A program made the translations under genes and the position numbers. 64,000 nucleotides of DNA. Origin: Azoarcus sp. (GTDB lineage: Bacteria; Pseudomonadota; Gammaproteobacteria; Burkholderiales; Rhodocyclaceae). Of the stretch, positions 8,270 to 17,356 are shown piece after piece. The DNA lies in NCBI GenBank assembly GCA_030604735.1, contig JAUVVG010000002.1:1-64000 (forward strand). The letters run 5' to 3'. The notes beneath the pieces were generated by a model, which was given only the letters and a program-made list of their open reading frames with translations, did not search any database and was not told where the DNA came from. The stretch's first letter is position 1, and the number at the start of each line of letters is the position of its first letter.

Positions 8270-9868
8270 ATGAATGAAGAGCATCATACTGTCGCTGGCG
8301 AGAACGAACCGACCAGGCCGGCTGGCAACGGATCGCGGCTGGCCTTGCGCCGGGTCGCGATCGACACCTATCGCGAGAACGTCGCCTATCTTCACCGTGA
8401 CTGCGCGGTCTATCGCGCCGAGGGATTCCAGGCCCTGTCCAAGGTCGAGATCCGCGCCAATGGTCGACACATCCTGGCGACGGTTAATGTCGTCGATGAC
8501 GAGTCCATCGTGGCCTGTCATGAGCTCGGCCTGTCGGAAGATGCCTTCGCCCAGCTCGATGTGGATGACGGTCATCCGGCCTCGGTGTCGCAGGCCGAGC
8601 CGCCCGGTTCGATCCCGGCCCTGCATCGCAAGATCGCAGGCGAACGGCTGACCCGCGAGGATTTTCGCGCGATCGTCCGCGATATCGCCGACTTGCGCTA
8701 CTCCAAGATCGAGCTGACCGCTTTCGTGGTGGCCTCCAATCAGGGCGAACTAGACCGGGAGGAGGTGTATTTCCTGACCGATGCGATGGTCGCATCCGGT
8801 CGCAGGCTGGACTGGCACGAGCGCCTGGTGGTGGACAAGCACTGTATCGGGGGGATCCCGGGCAACCGGACCTCGATGCTGGTCGTGCCTATCGTCGCTG
8901 CGCACGGCATGCTGTGCCCCAAGACCTCCTCGCGCGCGATCACCTCGCCAGCCGGTACCGCCGACACGATGGAAGTGCTGGCCCGGGTCGAGCTGTCGTT
9001 CGATGCCTTGGCCGATATCGTGCGCGAGCACAGGGGCTGTCTCGCCTGGGGTGGCACTGCGCACCTGTCACCGGCAGACGACGTGTTGATTTCGGTCGAG
9101 CGCCCGCTATCCATCGATTCGCCAGGTCAGATGGTGGCCTCCATCCTGTCCAAGAAGATCTCGGCCGGTTCGACCCACCTGGTGCTCGACATCCCGGTCG
9201 GCCCGACCGCGAAGGTGCGTTCCATGCCGGAAGCCCAGCGGCTGCGCAAGTTGTTCGAGTATGTTGCGGGCAGGATGGGGCTGGTACTCGACGTCGTGAT
9301 CACCGACGGCCGTCAGCCGATCGGCAATGGCATCGGTGCGGTGCTCGAGGCGCGCGACGTGATGCGGGTGCTCGAGAATGATCCGCGCGCGCCCAACGAT
9401 CTGCGTCAGAAAGCCTTGCGCCTGGCGGGCCGGATGCTGGAGTTCGACCCGGATGTGCGGGGCGGAGACGGGTTCGCGATCGCGCGCGACATCCTCGACT
9501 CCGGCCGCGCGCTGGCCAAGATGGATGCCATCATCCGCGCCCAGGGCAGCCAGGGTTTCGACCACAACGCGCCGACCCTGGGGCAACTCGGCTTCGACGT
9601 GGTCGCGACCGAAAGTGGGGTCGTGACCGCGATCGAGAATCTGCAGATAGCACGCCTCGCGCGCCTGGCTGGCGCGCCCAAGGTGAAACGGGCCGGGGTC
9701 GAGTTGTTCCGCAAGATGGGGGACGAAGTCCGCGCCGGCGACCCGCTCTACCGGGTGTACGCGGACTACGCGGCCGACCTCGAGTTTGCCCGCCAGGCGG
9801 CCGAACATTCGTCCGGTTTCAGCATCGGCGCGGCCGAGGAGATCTCGCATGTGTTCGTGGAGTTCTGA
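8270..9868 (+). CDS. AMP phosphorylase / thymidine phosphorylase-family enzyme
   Basis: 532 aa from the ATG at 8270 (AGGG about 9 nt upstream); a GTG at 8207 would add 21 residues. An extra N-terminal domain of roughly 80-100 residues precedes the phosphorylase fold, as in archaeal AMP phosphorylases. The phosphate- and substrate-binding motifs are intact: [20 protein letters not shown] and [18 protein letters not shown]. The last part is the pyrimidine-phosphorylase C-terminal domain. Family members cleave nucleosides or NMPs with phosphate; the long form with this N-domain is the one shown in archaea to act on AMP, giving ribose-1,5-bisphosphate. The PRPP synthetase gene starts 5 bp after its stop, which supports a role in nucleotide ribose recycling. 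Substrate choice (AMP or thymidine) is not settled by sequence. Confidence 0.87.
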   Translation: MNEEHHTVAGENEPTRPAGNGSRLALRRVAIDTYRENVAYLHRDCAVYRAEGFQALSKVEIRANGRHILATVNVVDDESIVACHELGLSEDAFAQLDVDDGHPASVSQAEPPGSIPALHRKIAGERLTREDFRAIVRDIADLRYSKIELTAFVVASNQGELDREEVYFLTDAMVASGRRLDWHERLVVDKHCIGGIPGNRTSMLVVPIVAAHGMLCPKTSSRAITSPAGTADTMEVLARVELSFDALADIVREHRGCLAWGGTAHLSPADDVLISVERPLSIDSPGQMVASILSKKISAGSTHLVLDIPVGPTAKVRSMPEAQRLRKLFEYVAGRMGLVLDVVITDGRQPIGNGIGAVLEARDVMRVLENDPRAPNDLRQKALRLAGRMLEFDPDVRGGDGFAIARDILDSGRALAKMDAIIRAQGSQGFDHNAPTLGQLGFDVVATESGVVTAIENLQIARLARLAGAPKVKRAGVELFRKMGDEVRAGDPLYRVYADYAADLEFARQAAEHSSGFSIGAAEEISHVFVEF

Positions 9869-9873
9869 GCGTC

Positions 9874-10779
9874 ATGACGCCGGTTCTGCTGTACTTCGAT
9901 GACGAGGCTGACGCAGCCGGGCGACTGGCGGAGGCGGCTGGCATCGAAGCCCGGGCCATCGAGCGCCACATTTTTCCCGACGGGGAGATCCGGATCGCAT
10001 TACCGACCGGTCTGAGCCGCGCTGTCGTGATCTTCCGCAGCCTGGTCAGACCTAACGACAAACTGGTCGAACTCCTGCTCGCCGCGCGTACCGCACGGGC
10101 GCTGGGTGCGATCCATTTGACCTTGGTCGCGCCCTATCTCGCCTACATGCGCCAGGACATCGCGTTCCATCCGGGAGAGGCGGTCAGCCAGCGCATCATT
10201 GGCGGATTGCTCGCCGATCTGTTCGACGCGGTGGTCACGGTCGATCCGCATCTTCACCGTATCGCCACACTGGACGAGGCGATACCGGTCGAGCATGCGC
10301 TCGCGTTGTCGGCGTCGCGCCTGCTTGCCGACCATGTCGCGGCAAGGCGTTCCGACGCTATGCTGGTCGGCCCGGACGAGGAGTCCGCACAGTGGGTCGC
10401 CACTGCGGCACGAGCGCACGGGTTCGATCATGCGGTGTGTACCAAAGTACGTCGAGGCGACCTGGACGTCGAAATCGCGCTGCCTGCGATCGAGGTTCGC
10501 GGTCGCGCCGTCGTATTGGTGGACGACATGGTCAGCACCGGCAAGACGGTCGCGGTGGCGGCCGGCAAGTTGCTCGCGGCCGGTGCGCGTTCCGTCGACC
10601 TCGCGGTGACGCATGCCTTGTTCGCCGAAGGCGCGGTCGAGCGTCTGCGCGAGGCCGGCGTCGGCGAGGTGTGGAGCACCGACTGCATCCTGCACCCGAC
10701 CAATGCGATTGTGGTCGCGCCCTTGCTGGCCGAGGCCTTGCTGCAGGTGTTCGGCTCTCCCCGAGCCCGTCCTCAATGA
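9874..10779 (+). CDS. Atypical ribose-phosphate pyrophosphokinase (PRPP synthetase family)
   Basis: 301 aa, close to the usual ~310 of PRPP synthetases. Visible motifs are FPDGEI near the N-terminus, APYLAYMRQD in place of the usual PYxRYARQDR, VDPHLHR, and the PRPP-binding loop VVLVDDMVSTGKT. The flexible-loop sequence differs from housekeeping Prs: F.PGEAVSQ lies where Prs has R.PITAK. This gene is therefore likely a paralogue, not the main prs. It starts 5 bp after the phosphorylase gene and is almost certainly co-transcribed with it. It may take ribose-5-phosphate made from nucleotide breakdown, or act on a related sugar phosphate. It overlaps the convergent EamA gene by 7 bp. Confidence 0.85.
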   Translation: MTPVLLYFDDEADAAGRLAEAAGIEARAIERHIFPDGEIRIALPTGLSRAVVIFRSLVRPNDKLVELLLAARTARALGAIHLTLVAPYLAYMRQDIAFHPGEAVSQRIIGGLLADLFDAVVTVDPHLHRIATLDEAIPVEHALALSASRLLADHVAARRSDAMLVGPDEESAQWVATAARAHGFDHAVCTKVRRGDLDVEIALPAIEVRGRAVVLVDDMVSTGKTVAVAAGKLLAAGARSVDLAVTHALFAEGAVERLREAGVGEVWSTDCILHPTNAIVVAPLLAEALLQVFGSPRARPQ

Positions 10780-11666
10780 CCCGGGCGCAGCCGCGATCGG
10801 CGTCGCATCTCGCGCAGCGCGAGCCATGAGTTCATCGTGATTGCGCCGAGAATGATGGCACCCCCGAGCAGGCTGTTGGCCGGGACCTGCTCGCTCAGCA
10901 CCAGCCACACCCAGAACGGTCCGAGCACGGTTTCGATCAACAGGAACAGGCCGACTTCCGGTGAGGGCAGGTAGCGCGGCGCGATCATGATGAGCGCCTG
11001 GGCGAGCGGGATCTGGATCAGGCCCATCAGCGCGAGCCAGCCATAGCTCGCGGCAGACAGCGATAAGGGCTCGGCGAAGGGCAATGCGATCAGGCCGGCG
11101 ATCGCGCCGGACAAGGCGACCAGTGGCAGGCGCGGCAACTCGGGGAAACGGCGCAACAGCGTGAGCGAGCCGCCCATGGTGATGGCGATCGTCAGTGCAG
11201 CGAGGTCACCCCGCCATTTGGGCGCATCGAGGCTGCCGACGAAGATCACACAGACGCCCACGATGGCCATCACGATCGCGATCATCGTGCGCGCGGCGAT
11301 CCGCTCGTGCAGGAACAGCCAGGAGAACAGCGCGGCGAACAAGGGCGCGCTCGCAAGGATGACCACGGTGTTGGCGGTGCTGGTATGGCTGATCGAATAG
11401 ACGAACAGCGCCGAATTCAGGCTGTACAGAAAGCAGATCGCGGCCGCACCGAACAGCGCGAGCCGGGTGGTCGGCAGCGCGACCCGTTGGCGGGTCATCA
11501 CGATCAACAGGCCCACCGACAAGGCCATCAGCCAGCCGCGCCAGAACACGATGTTCCATTCCGATGCGCCGGCCAGCCGGATCAGCAGCGCATCGAAGCT
11601 CAGTACCAGCACCCCGATGGTGGCGATGCGGATGCCGGTGCGGCGCGCGTGGTCGGGGCGGGTCAC
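10773..11666 (-). CDS. EamA/DMT-family transporter
   Basis: 297 aa with about ten membrane helices in two EamA halves. The first half has FWRGWLMALSVGLLIV and FVYSISHTSTANTVVILASA; the second ends with LLGGAIILGAITMNSWLAL. Such carriers usually export amino acids or metabolites. Its ATG overlaps the stop of the oxidoreductase gene (ATGA), making it the last gene of the minus-strand operon that begins with the substrate-binding protein at 18946. This suggests it moves a product or substrate of that pathway, which is inference from position. Its 3' end overlaps the PRPP synthetase gene by 7 bp on the other strand. Confidence 0.85.
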   Translation of the reverse strand: MTRPDHARRTGIRIATIGVLVLSFDALLIRLAGASEWNIVFWRGWLMALSVGLLIVMTRQRVALPTTRLALFGAAAICFLYSLNSALFVYSISHTSTANTVVILASAPLFAALFSWLFLHERIAARTMIAIVMAIVGVCVIFVGSLDAPKWRGDLAALTIAITMGGSLTLLRRFPELPRLPLVALSGAIAGLIALPFAEPLSLSAASYGWLALMGLIQIPLAQALIMIAPRYLPSPEVGLFLLIETVLGPFWVWLVLSEQVPANSLLGGAIILGAITMNSWLALREMRRRSRLRPGH

Positions 11667-13003
11667 CGTTCGAACAGACCTTCCATCTCACGCCGGAGGC
11701 GGTAGGCATCGGTGGTGGTGTCGATCGCGACATCGTCCCAGCTCACGCACTGGCCGCGCGCCACCGGGCGAACCAGTTTCACGTCGTGAGCGAGACCGAG
11801 CGGCAGGCCGCCGATCGCGACCGACTTTTTCGCCGGCAGGAGCTTGCCCCATACCGTGTAGCCACCTTCGCCATCGAGCCGCTCGCCGACCGCCAGGTCG
11901 CGCTTGGCGGTGGCCACCACATCGGCCTGCCAGCATTGCGCGACGCCGGTCGCTTCGCGCCGCAGCGCAACGCTTGCGACCGACAGCCCGACTTCGAGTC
12001 CGATCAGGTGCCATCGCTTGTACAGCGTGAAGTAGCGTCCGCTCGGGTCGGTGTGGGCGTTGTATTCCTCGAAGCAGTTGCGGATGTACTCGGACTCGCC
12101 CTCGACCGTGACCCACACCCCCATGCGGATGTCGTAGGGGATGACCCGGCCGTCCTTTTCGAGCGACGACACCACCTCGACCATGCCCTTGCGCTCGAGC
12201 TGGCCGCCTTCGACGATCGGACGGGTCACGAAGGGGATGTCGGCGATGCTGGCCGGCGGATACTGCAGGCCGTTCGACGGCACCGCGAGGCCGGTGGCGT
12301 TGGCGACCGCGGTCGATTCGATGGACGGCTTGGAGCCGTCGAGGAAGCTGTTGAACATCTTCGGGTTCAGACCGCCGCGCGCCGCCTGCTCCGGGCTCAG
12401 TCCGTAGTAGCCCCACACGGTTTCCGGTGTCGACTCGCAGAAGTGCGGCAGCCACTTGTGGCCGCGCCCGGCCGCGACCACCGGAAAGCCGCAGGTACGC
12501 GCCCAATCCACCAGGTCGCAGATCATTGCCGGCTGGTCCCCGAAGGCGAGCGAATAGACGACGCCGGCCTCCTCGGCGCGGCGGGCGAGCAGCGGGCCGC
12601 AGAAGGCATCGGCCTCGACCGTGACGTTGACCACGTGCTTGCCCTCGGCGAAGGCGGCCAGGCAATGTTCGACCGCCGCGATCGGGTGGCCGGTGCATTC
12701 GACGATGAGGTCGATCGCAGGGTGGCGCACCAGGGCGCGCCAGTCCTCGCCGACATGGGTCGTGCCCCGGGCCAGCGCGTCGTCGAGCGAGGTGGCAGCG
12801 CTTCGCGCGGCATCCCAGCCAACCCGCGACAGGTTGAGCCGCGCGTTGTCGGGCGACAAGTCGGCGATGCCGACCAGATGCACGCCGGGGGTGCGCGGGA
12901 CCTGGGACAGATACATCGCGCCAAACTTGCCGGCGCCAATCAATCCGATTCGGATCGGTTGGCCTTTCGCCTGGCGGCGGCTCAACTGGGCGTAAAGACT
13001 CAT
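11663..13003 (-). CDS. Homoserine-dehydrogenase-like NAD(P) oxidoreductase with C-terminal SAF domain (COG4091 type)
   Basis: 446 aa. The N-terminal Rossmann fold has IRIGLIGAGKFGAMY (GxGxxG-like) and GIADLSPDNAR. It continues with LIVECTGHPIAAVEHCLAAF and NVTVEADAFCG, as in the predicted homoserine dehydrogenase family with a C-terminal SAF domain. The SAF part is near the end: VVATAKRDLAVGERLDGEGG then VKLVRPVARGQCVSWDD. The true substrate of this family is not well established; other members sit in sugar-acid or amino-acid pathways. It overlaps dppF-like and EamA genes by 4 bp each (ATGA), so it belongs to the peptide-type ABC importer operon and probably works on the imported compound or its product. 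Confidence 0.82.
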   Translation of the reverse strand: MSLYAQLSRRQAKGQPIRIGLIGAGKFGAMYLSQVPRTPGVHLVGIADLSPDNARLNLSRVGWDAARSAATSLDDALARGTTHVGEDWRALVRHPAIDLIVECTGHPIAAVEHCLAAFAEGKHVVNVTVEADAFCGPLLARRAEEAGVVYSLAFGDQPAMICDLVDWARTCGFPVVAAGRGHKWLPHFCESTPETVWGYYGLSPEQAARGGLNPKMFNSFLDGSKPSIESTAVANATGLAVPSNGLQYPPASIADIPFVTRPIVEGGQLERKGMVEVVSSLEKDGRVIPYDIRMGVWVTVEGESEYIRNCFEEYNAHTDPSGRYFTLYKRWHLIGLEVGLSVASVALRREATGVAQCWQADVVATAKRDLAVGERLDGEGGYTVWGKLLPAKKSVAIGGLPLGLAHDVKLVRPVARGQCVSWDDVAIDTTTDAYRLRREMEGLFER

Positions 13004-14061
13004 TTCTTCAAGGGCTCCAAGCGTTTCTCCTCGATCGCATGACAGGCAGCGAGGTGACCTTTCGCGATCGGCACCAGTGCCGGCGCCTCGCGCCGGCAGC
13101 GCTCGTTGGCGAGCGGGCAGCGCGGGTGGAAGGTGCAGCCGGGTGGCGGGGTGATCGGGTTGGGTACTTCGCCGCGCGCCGTCTCCTCGCGGGCCCGGCT
13201 CATCGTGATGTCCGGAATCGTCGCGAGCAGCATGCGGGTGTAGGGGTGTTGCGGGTCGTCGAACAGGGTGCGGCTGGCAGCCACCTCGACCAGGCGACCG
13301 AGATACATCACCCCGACCCGGTCGGCCATGTGCCGGACCACGGCGAGATCGTGGCTGATGAACAGGTAGGTCAGCCCGAGTGCGTCCTGCAGGTCCTGCA
13401 TCAGGTTCAGGATCTGGGCCTGGACCGAGACATCCAGCGCCGAGGTCGGTTCGTCGCAGACCAGGAACTCGGGATTGTTCGCCAGCGCGCGGGCGATGCA
13501 GATCCGTTGCCGCTGCCCGCCCGAAAACTCATGCGGAAACTTGCGCCCGTCGGCCGGCGACAGGCCGACCTGAATCAGCAGTTCGGCCACCCGCTGCGAA
13601 ATCGTCGCGTCGTCCGTGGCCAGACCGAACACCCTGATCGGTTCGGCGATGATGCGGTCGACCCGCCAGCGTGGGTTCAGGCTGGCGAATGGATCCTGGA
13701 AGATCATCTGGAAGCGTCGACGCAACTTCTGGCGTTCCGCACCGGACTTGATCGTGGCGATGTCGCGGCCGTCGAACACGATCCGGCCATCGCTGCTTTC
13801 ATAGAGTCCCACCACCAGGCGGGCGACGGTGGATTTGCCGCAACCGGATTCACCGACCAGCGCGAAGGTCTCGCCCCGGTCTATCGTGAAACTGACCCCA
13901 TCGACCGCCTTGAGCCAGCGCCGTGGCTCGCGCTCGATCAGCCGGTTCAAAAACGGCTTGGAAACCTCGAACTGGCACTTGAGGTCTTCGACCAGAAGCA
14001 GCGGCACATCCGGAGCGCGGGGTGGTGGAAGCGTCGTTTCGGTCATCACGGTCTCGTTCAT
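13000..14061 (-). CDS. Oligopeptide/dipeptide ABC transporter ATP-binding protein (DppF/OppF type)
   Basis: 353 aa. Walker A GESGCGKST, signature FSGGQRQRICIARAL and Walker B EFLVCDEPTSALD are all intact. The C-terminal oligopeptide-transporter domain has the usual four-cysteine iron-sulfur type motif: GCTFHPRCPLANERCRREAP, with a further Cys in AACHAIEE. It is the second ATPase of the importer. Start and stop overlap neighbours by 4 bp (ATGA) on both sides. An unusual N-terminal insert before the Walker region (KPFLNRLIEREPRRWLKAVD) separates the first strand from the ATPase core; such a loop is common in OppF-like proteins. Confidence 0.92.
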   Translation of the reverse strand: MNETVMTETTLPPPRAPDVPLLLVEDLKCQFEVSKPFLNRLIEREPRRWLKAVDGVSFTIDRGETFALVGESGCGKSTVARLVVGLYESSDGRIVFDGRDIATIKSGAERQKLRRRFQMIFQDPFASLNPRWRVDRIIAEPIRVFGLATDDATISQRVAELLIQVGLSPADGRKFPHEFSGGQRQRICIARALANNPEFLVCDEPTSALDVSVQAQILNLMQDLQDALGLTYLFISHDLAVVRHMADRVGVMYLGRLVEVAASRTLFDDPQHPYTRMLLATIPDITMSRAREETARGEVPNPITPPPGCTFHPRCPLANERCRREAPALVPIAKGHLAACHAIEEKRLEPLKK

Positions 14062-15350
14062 CGCGATCCGCCTTGTGCCAAGTCATTCTCGCCGTCCGTG
14101 TCGGTTTTGGCGTCCCGGTTCACTGCGCTACCTCGAGATGTCAGGCCTTGGAAAGCGCTGGCTGTAACCGGACCGGCTGCCCTCGGGGCGGACTCCACGT
14201 TGGGCGACTGTTTCGTGCCCGGGCGGTCCTGGTCTGCCGGGTGTGCATAGAGCCAGCATGCGGCCAGGGTGTCCTGAGCCGGGAGCAAGTCCGGACGCTC
14301 GCTGTGGCAGCGGGCGAATACATGTGGACAGCGCGGATTGAAGGCGCAGCCGGGCGGGATTGCGTTCAGGCGTGGCATGGCCCCTTCGATCTGCACCAGT
14401 CTATGGACGTCCGCGCCGAGGACTGGAATCGAGCCCATCAGCCCGCGGGTATAGGGGTGCTGGGGGTTCTGAACCACCGCGCGGACCGGGCCGATCTCGG
14501 CCAGCCGGCCGGCGTACATGACCGCGACCCGGTCCGCGGTCTCGGCGATGACGCCCATGTCATGGGTGACCAGCATCACCGCGGTATGGTGTTCGCGGCA
14601 CAGTTTCTTGAGCAGCGTGATGATCTGGGCCTGGACCGACACATCCAGTGCCGTGGTTGGCTCGTCGGCGATGATCAGTTCCGGTTCGGCACACAACGCC
14701 AGCGCGATCACGACCCGCTGTCGCATGCCGCCGGAAAACTGGTGAGGATAGTGATCCACCCGCTGGTCCGGCGCCGGGATGCCGACTTCGGCGAGCAACT
14801 CGATCGCGCGCTTGCGTGCGGCCTTCTCGCTGATGTCGCGGTGGGTCAGGATGGTCTCGGTGATCTGCTGGCCGACCGTGAACAGCGGGTTCAGGCTGGT
14901 CAGCGGGTCCTGGAAGATCATCGCGATGCGGCGGCCACGGATGCGTCGCATCTTCTCCGGTGGCAGCGTGTGGATCGGTTCGCCATGGAGCAGCACCTGG
15001 CCGGCGGCGATGCGTCCGGGCGGCTCGAGCAAGCCGATGATCGCGGCGCCGGTCAGCGATTTGCCGGCGCCGGATTCGCCGACCACGCCGAGGACTTCCC
15101 CCCTGGCGACATCGAAGGAGACGCCGTCGATCGCGACCAGGGTGCCGCGCCGGTGCGGGAACTCGATGCGTAGATTGCGCACCGACAGTAACGGCGCGGC
15201 GCCCGTGCCCGCAGCGGGCGGTGTCGCAACCGCCCCTGCGGAGACTGTGGCCTCGCCCGGGGCCAGTGCGCTGCCCCCATGGCCGGCGTTTCCGCCGCTG
15301 CTGGCGTGGTCCACGTTGGCGGCGGCATGAGGTGGGGGGGGGAAAGGCAT
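14058..15350 (-). CDS. Oligopeptide/dipeptide ABC transporter ATP-binding protein (DppD/OppD type)
   Basis: 430 aa, about 90-100 longer than usual DppD (~330). The extra length is at both ends. The first ~60 residues (MPFPPPPHAAA onward) are Pro/Ala/Gly-rich and precede the ATPase start at LLSVRNLRIEFPHRRG. About 55 residues of unstructured tail follow the last conserved Cys region. Walker A is GESGAGKSL, the signature FSGGMRQRVVIALAL, Walker B ELIIADEPTTALD, and the C-terminal motif GCAFNPRCPHVFARC. The ATG at 15350 overlaps the dppC stop by 1 bp (TGATG type), which supports this start. The run of nine G's just inside the start is unusual. Confidence 0.9.
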   Translation of the reverse strand: MPFPPPPHAAANVDHASSGGNAGHGGSALAPGEATVSAGAVATPPAAGTGAAPLLSVRNLRIEFPHRRGTLVAIDGVSFDVARGEVLGVVGESGAGKSLTGAAIIGLLEPPGRIAAGQVLLHGEPIHTLPPEKMRRIRGRRIAMIFQDPLTSLNPLFTVGQQITETILTHRDISEKAARKRAIELLAEVGIPAPDQRVDHYPHQFSGGMRQRVVIALALCAEPELIIADEPTTALDVSVQAQIITLLKKLCREHHTAVMLVTHDMGVIAETADRVAVMYAGRLAEIGPVRAVVQNPQHPYTRGLMGSIPVLGADVHRLVQIEGAMPRLNAIPPGCAFNPRCPHVFARCHSERPDLLPAQDTLAACWLYAHPADQDRPGTKQSPNVESAPRAAGPVTASAFQGLTSRGSAVNRDAKTDTDGENDLAQGGSR

Positions 15351-16288
15351 CAGCGCAGCCTCGGGTTCAGCGCATCGCGCAACCAGTCGCCGAGCAGATT
15401 GACCGACAGTGCGAGTATGAGCAGGGTCGCCCCGGGGAAGAACACGATCCACCATTCGCCGGAGAACAGGAAGTCCTGTCCGACCCGGATCAGGGTGCCG
15501 AGGCTGGGCTGGGTCGGCGGGACGCCGACACCGAGGAAGGACAGCGTCGATTCCAGAATGATCGCCAGCGCGAGGCCTATGGTCGCGATCACCAGCACCG
15601 GCCCCATCACGTTGGGCAGGATGTGGCGCAGCAGGATCAGGGGGGCCGGCACGCCGATCACCCGGGCGGCCTGGACGTATTCCTTGTTCTTCTCGGCCAT
15701 GGTCGAGCTGCGCACGGTACGGGCGTACTGCACCCAGTCGGACAGACCGATCGCGACGATCAGCACGTAGATCGCGACCTGGTCCTGCATGGCTGGCGGG
15801 ACCACGCCCTTGAACACACCGAAGATCAGTAGTGCGATCAGGATCGCCGGAAACGACAACTGCACGTCGGCGATGCGCATGATCAGCGCATCCACCCAAC
15901 CGCCCAGATAGCCGGAGATCAGTCCGAGCGTGATGCCGAGAAGCGCGGCGAATCCGACCGCGGCGAATCCGACCAGCAGCGACACCCGCGACCCGTAGAG
16001 AATGGCCGAGAAGATGTCGCGGCCTTGGGCGTCGGTGCCCAGCCAATAGACATTGCCGGTGAATTCGTTCGGCTGCATCGGCGGTGTGAAGCCTTCCATC
16101 AGGTTCAGGGTGGCCGGGTCGAACGGATTCTGTGGCGAGATTACCGGCGCCAGCATCGCGGCCGTGATCATGATCACGGTCAGCAGTGCCGAAATCACGG
16201 TGACCGGCGAACGGATGAAACTGTGGAAGAGGTCGCTGTCGAGCGCGCGGGCGAACAGCGAGTCGCGGTGGACCACGGTGTCGTTCAT
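15350..16288 (-). CDS. Peptide-type ABC transporter permease (DppC type)
   Basis: 312 aa with six membrane helices. An N-terminal OppC_N segment (FHSFIRSPVTVISALLTVIM, then ISPQNPFDPATLNL) precedes the permease domain, as usual for DppC. The EAA-like loop that contacts the ATPases is at EYVQAARVIGVPAPLILLRH. A typical tail is GDWLRDALNPRLR. It lies 4 bp after dppB and overlaps the DppD-type gene by 1 bp. It forms the inner-membrane channel with the DppB-type protein. Confidence 0.93.
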   Translation of the reverse strand: MNDTVVHRDSLFARALDSDLFHSFIRSPVTVISALLTVIMITAAMLAPVISPQNPFDPATLNLMEGFTPPMQPNEFTGNVYWLGTDAQGRDIFSAILYGSRVSLLVGFAAVGFAALLGITLGLISGYLGGWVDALIMRIADVQLSFPAILIALLIFGVFKGVVPPAMQDQVAIYVLIVAIGLSDWVQYARTVRSSTMAEKNKEYVQAARVIGVPAPLILLRHILPNVMGPVLVIATIGLALAIILESTLSFLGVGVPPTQPSLGTLIRVGQDFLFSGEWWIVFFPGATLLILALSVNLLGDWLRDALNPRLR

Positions 16289-16292
16289 GCTG

Positions 16293-17276
16293 TCATTGCC
16301 CCCGGCCGCTACGCTGCACCCGCAGGCGCGGATCGACCGCGAAATAGAGCAGATCGACGATCATGTTGATGACCACGAAGATCAGCGCGATCAGTACCAG
16401 ATAGGCCGCCATGATCGGGATGTCGACGAACTGCACCGCGGTGATGAAGAGCAGTCCGACGCCGGGCCACTGGAAAACGGTCTCGGTGATGATCGCAAAG
16501 GCGATGATGGAGCCGATCTGCAACCCTGCGATCGTGATCACCGGAAGCAAGGTGTTCTTCAGCGCATGGCTGAAATGCACCGCCCGATTCGACAGGCCAC
16601 GGGCGCGTGCGAACTTGATGTAGTCGGTGCGCAGCACCTCCAGCATCTCGGCGCGGACCAGGCGCATGATCAGGGTGAGCTGGTACAGGCCGAGCGTGAT
16701 CGCCGGCATGATCAGCGATTTCAGCCCGCTCTCGGTCAGCAGGCCGGTGGTCCACCACCCGATCCGGACCGTCTCACCCCGGCCGAAGGCCGGCAGGACC
16801 TGCAACTCGACTGCGAACAGGTAGATCAACAGAATACCGATCAGAAAGGTTGGCAGCGACACCCCGATCAGCGACAGCGACATGATCGCGTGGCTGAGCC
16901 ACCCGTCGCGGCGCAGTGCGGTATAGACCCCGAGTGCGATCCCGAATACCAGCGCGCCGGTGCCGGAGATGATCGCCAATTCCAGCGTGGCCGGCAGGCG
17001 CTCCATGATCACGTCGGTCACCGGTCGCGCCATGCGGTAGGAAATGCCGAACTCTCCTCGTGCCGCATTCGCGACGAAGCGGGCGAACTGTATCGGCACC
17101 GGGTCGTTGAGGCCCAGCGACTGGCGCAGTTGCTCGCGATCGGCGACGGTCGCTTCCTGGCCGACCATGTTCTGGATCGGGTCGCCGATGTAGCGGAACA
17201 GCCCAAACGAGACCAGCGCGACCGTGAGCATCACGAGAACGGACTGGAGCAGGCGACGGATGATGAATGCGAGCAT
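16293..17276 (-). CDS. Peptide-type ABC transporter permease (DppB type)
   Basis: 327 aa from the ATG at 17276 (MLAFIIRRLLQSVLVMLTVA), a classic DppB N-terminus. A TTG 21 bp upstream is in frame but not needed. Six membrane helices; the ATPase-contact loop is DYIKFARARGLSNRAVHFSH. The conserved early motif GDPIQNMVGQEAT matches the GDP-x-GxxA region of the family. It is separated from the upstream binding-protein gene by 80 bp that hold a strong hairpin (17311-17340). Confidence 0.93.
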   Translation of the reverse strand: MLAFIIRRLLQSVLVMLTVALVSFGLFRYIGDPIQNMVGQEATVADREQLRQSLGLNDPVPIQFARFVANAARGEFGISYRMARPVTDVIMERLPATLELAIISGTGALVFGIALGVYTALRRDGWLSHAIMSLSLIGVSLPTFLIGILLIYLFAVELQVLPAFGRGETVRIGWWTTGLLTESGLKSLIMPAITLGLYQLTLIMRLVRAEMLEVLRTDYIKFARARGLSNRAVHFSHALKNTLLPVITIAGLQIGSIIAFAIITETVFQWPGVGLLFITAVQFVDIPIMAAYLVLIALIFVVINMIVDLLYFAVDPRLRVQRSGRGQ

Positions 17277-17310
17277 GAGTGATGGGCGCGGAGGCAAAGG
17301 CGCAGGCGCG

Positions 17311-17340
17311 CACCGGGCGATGCCTGGGCATCGCCCGGTG
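17311..17340 (-). promoter_or_regulatory. Strong intercistronic hairpin between binding protein and permease genes
   Basis: Near-perfect inverted repeat: CACCGGGCGATGC and its complement GCATCGCCCGGTG, 13 bp each, around a 4-nt loop. On the minus strand no run of T follows, so it does not look like an efficient intrinsic terminator. Hairpins in this position are known to stabilise the upstream mRNA and give more binding protein than permease in ABC operons. That role is inferred. Confidence 0.7.
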
Positions 17341-17356
17341 GCAGGTTTTCAGAGGC

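Noticed and set aside
11564-13042. 492-aa plus-strand open frame
   Set aside because: Antisense shadow of the homoserine-dehydrogenase-like gene; no SD and Arg/Asp/Gln-rich composition.
14058-16046. 662-aa open frame including the DppD-type ATPase
   Set aside because: Its first 232 codons lie out of frame over dppC. The true start is 15350.
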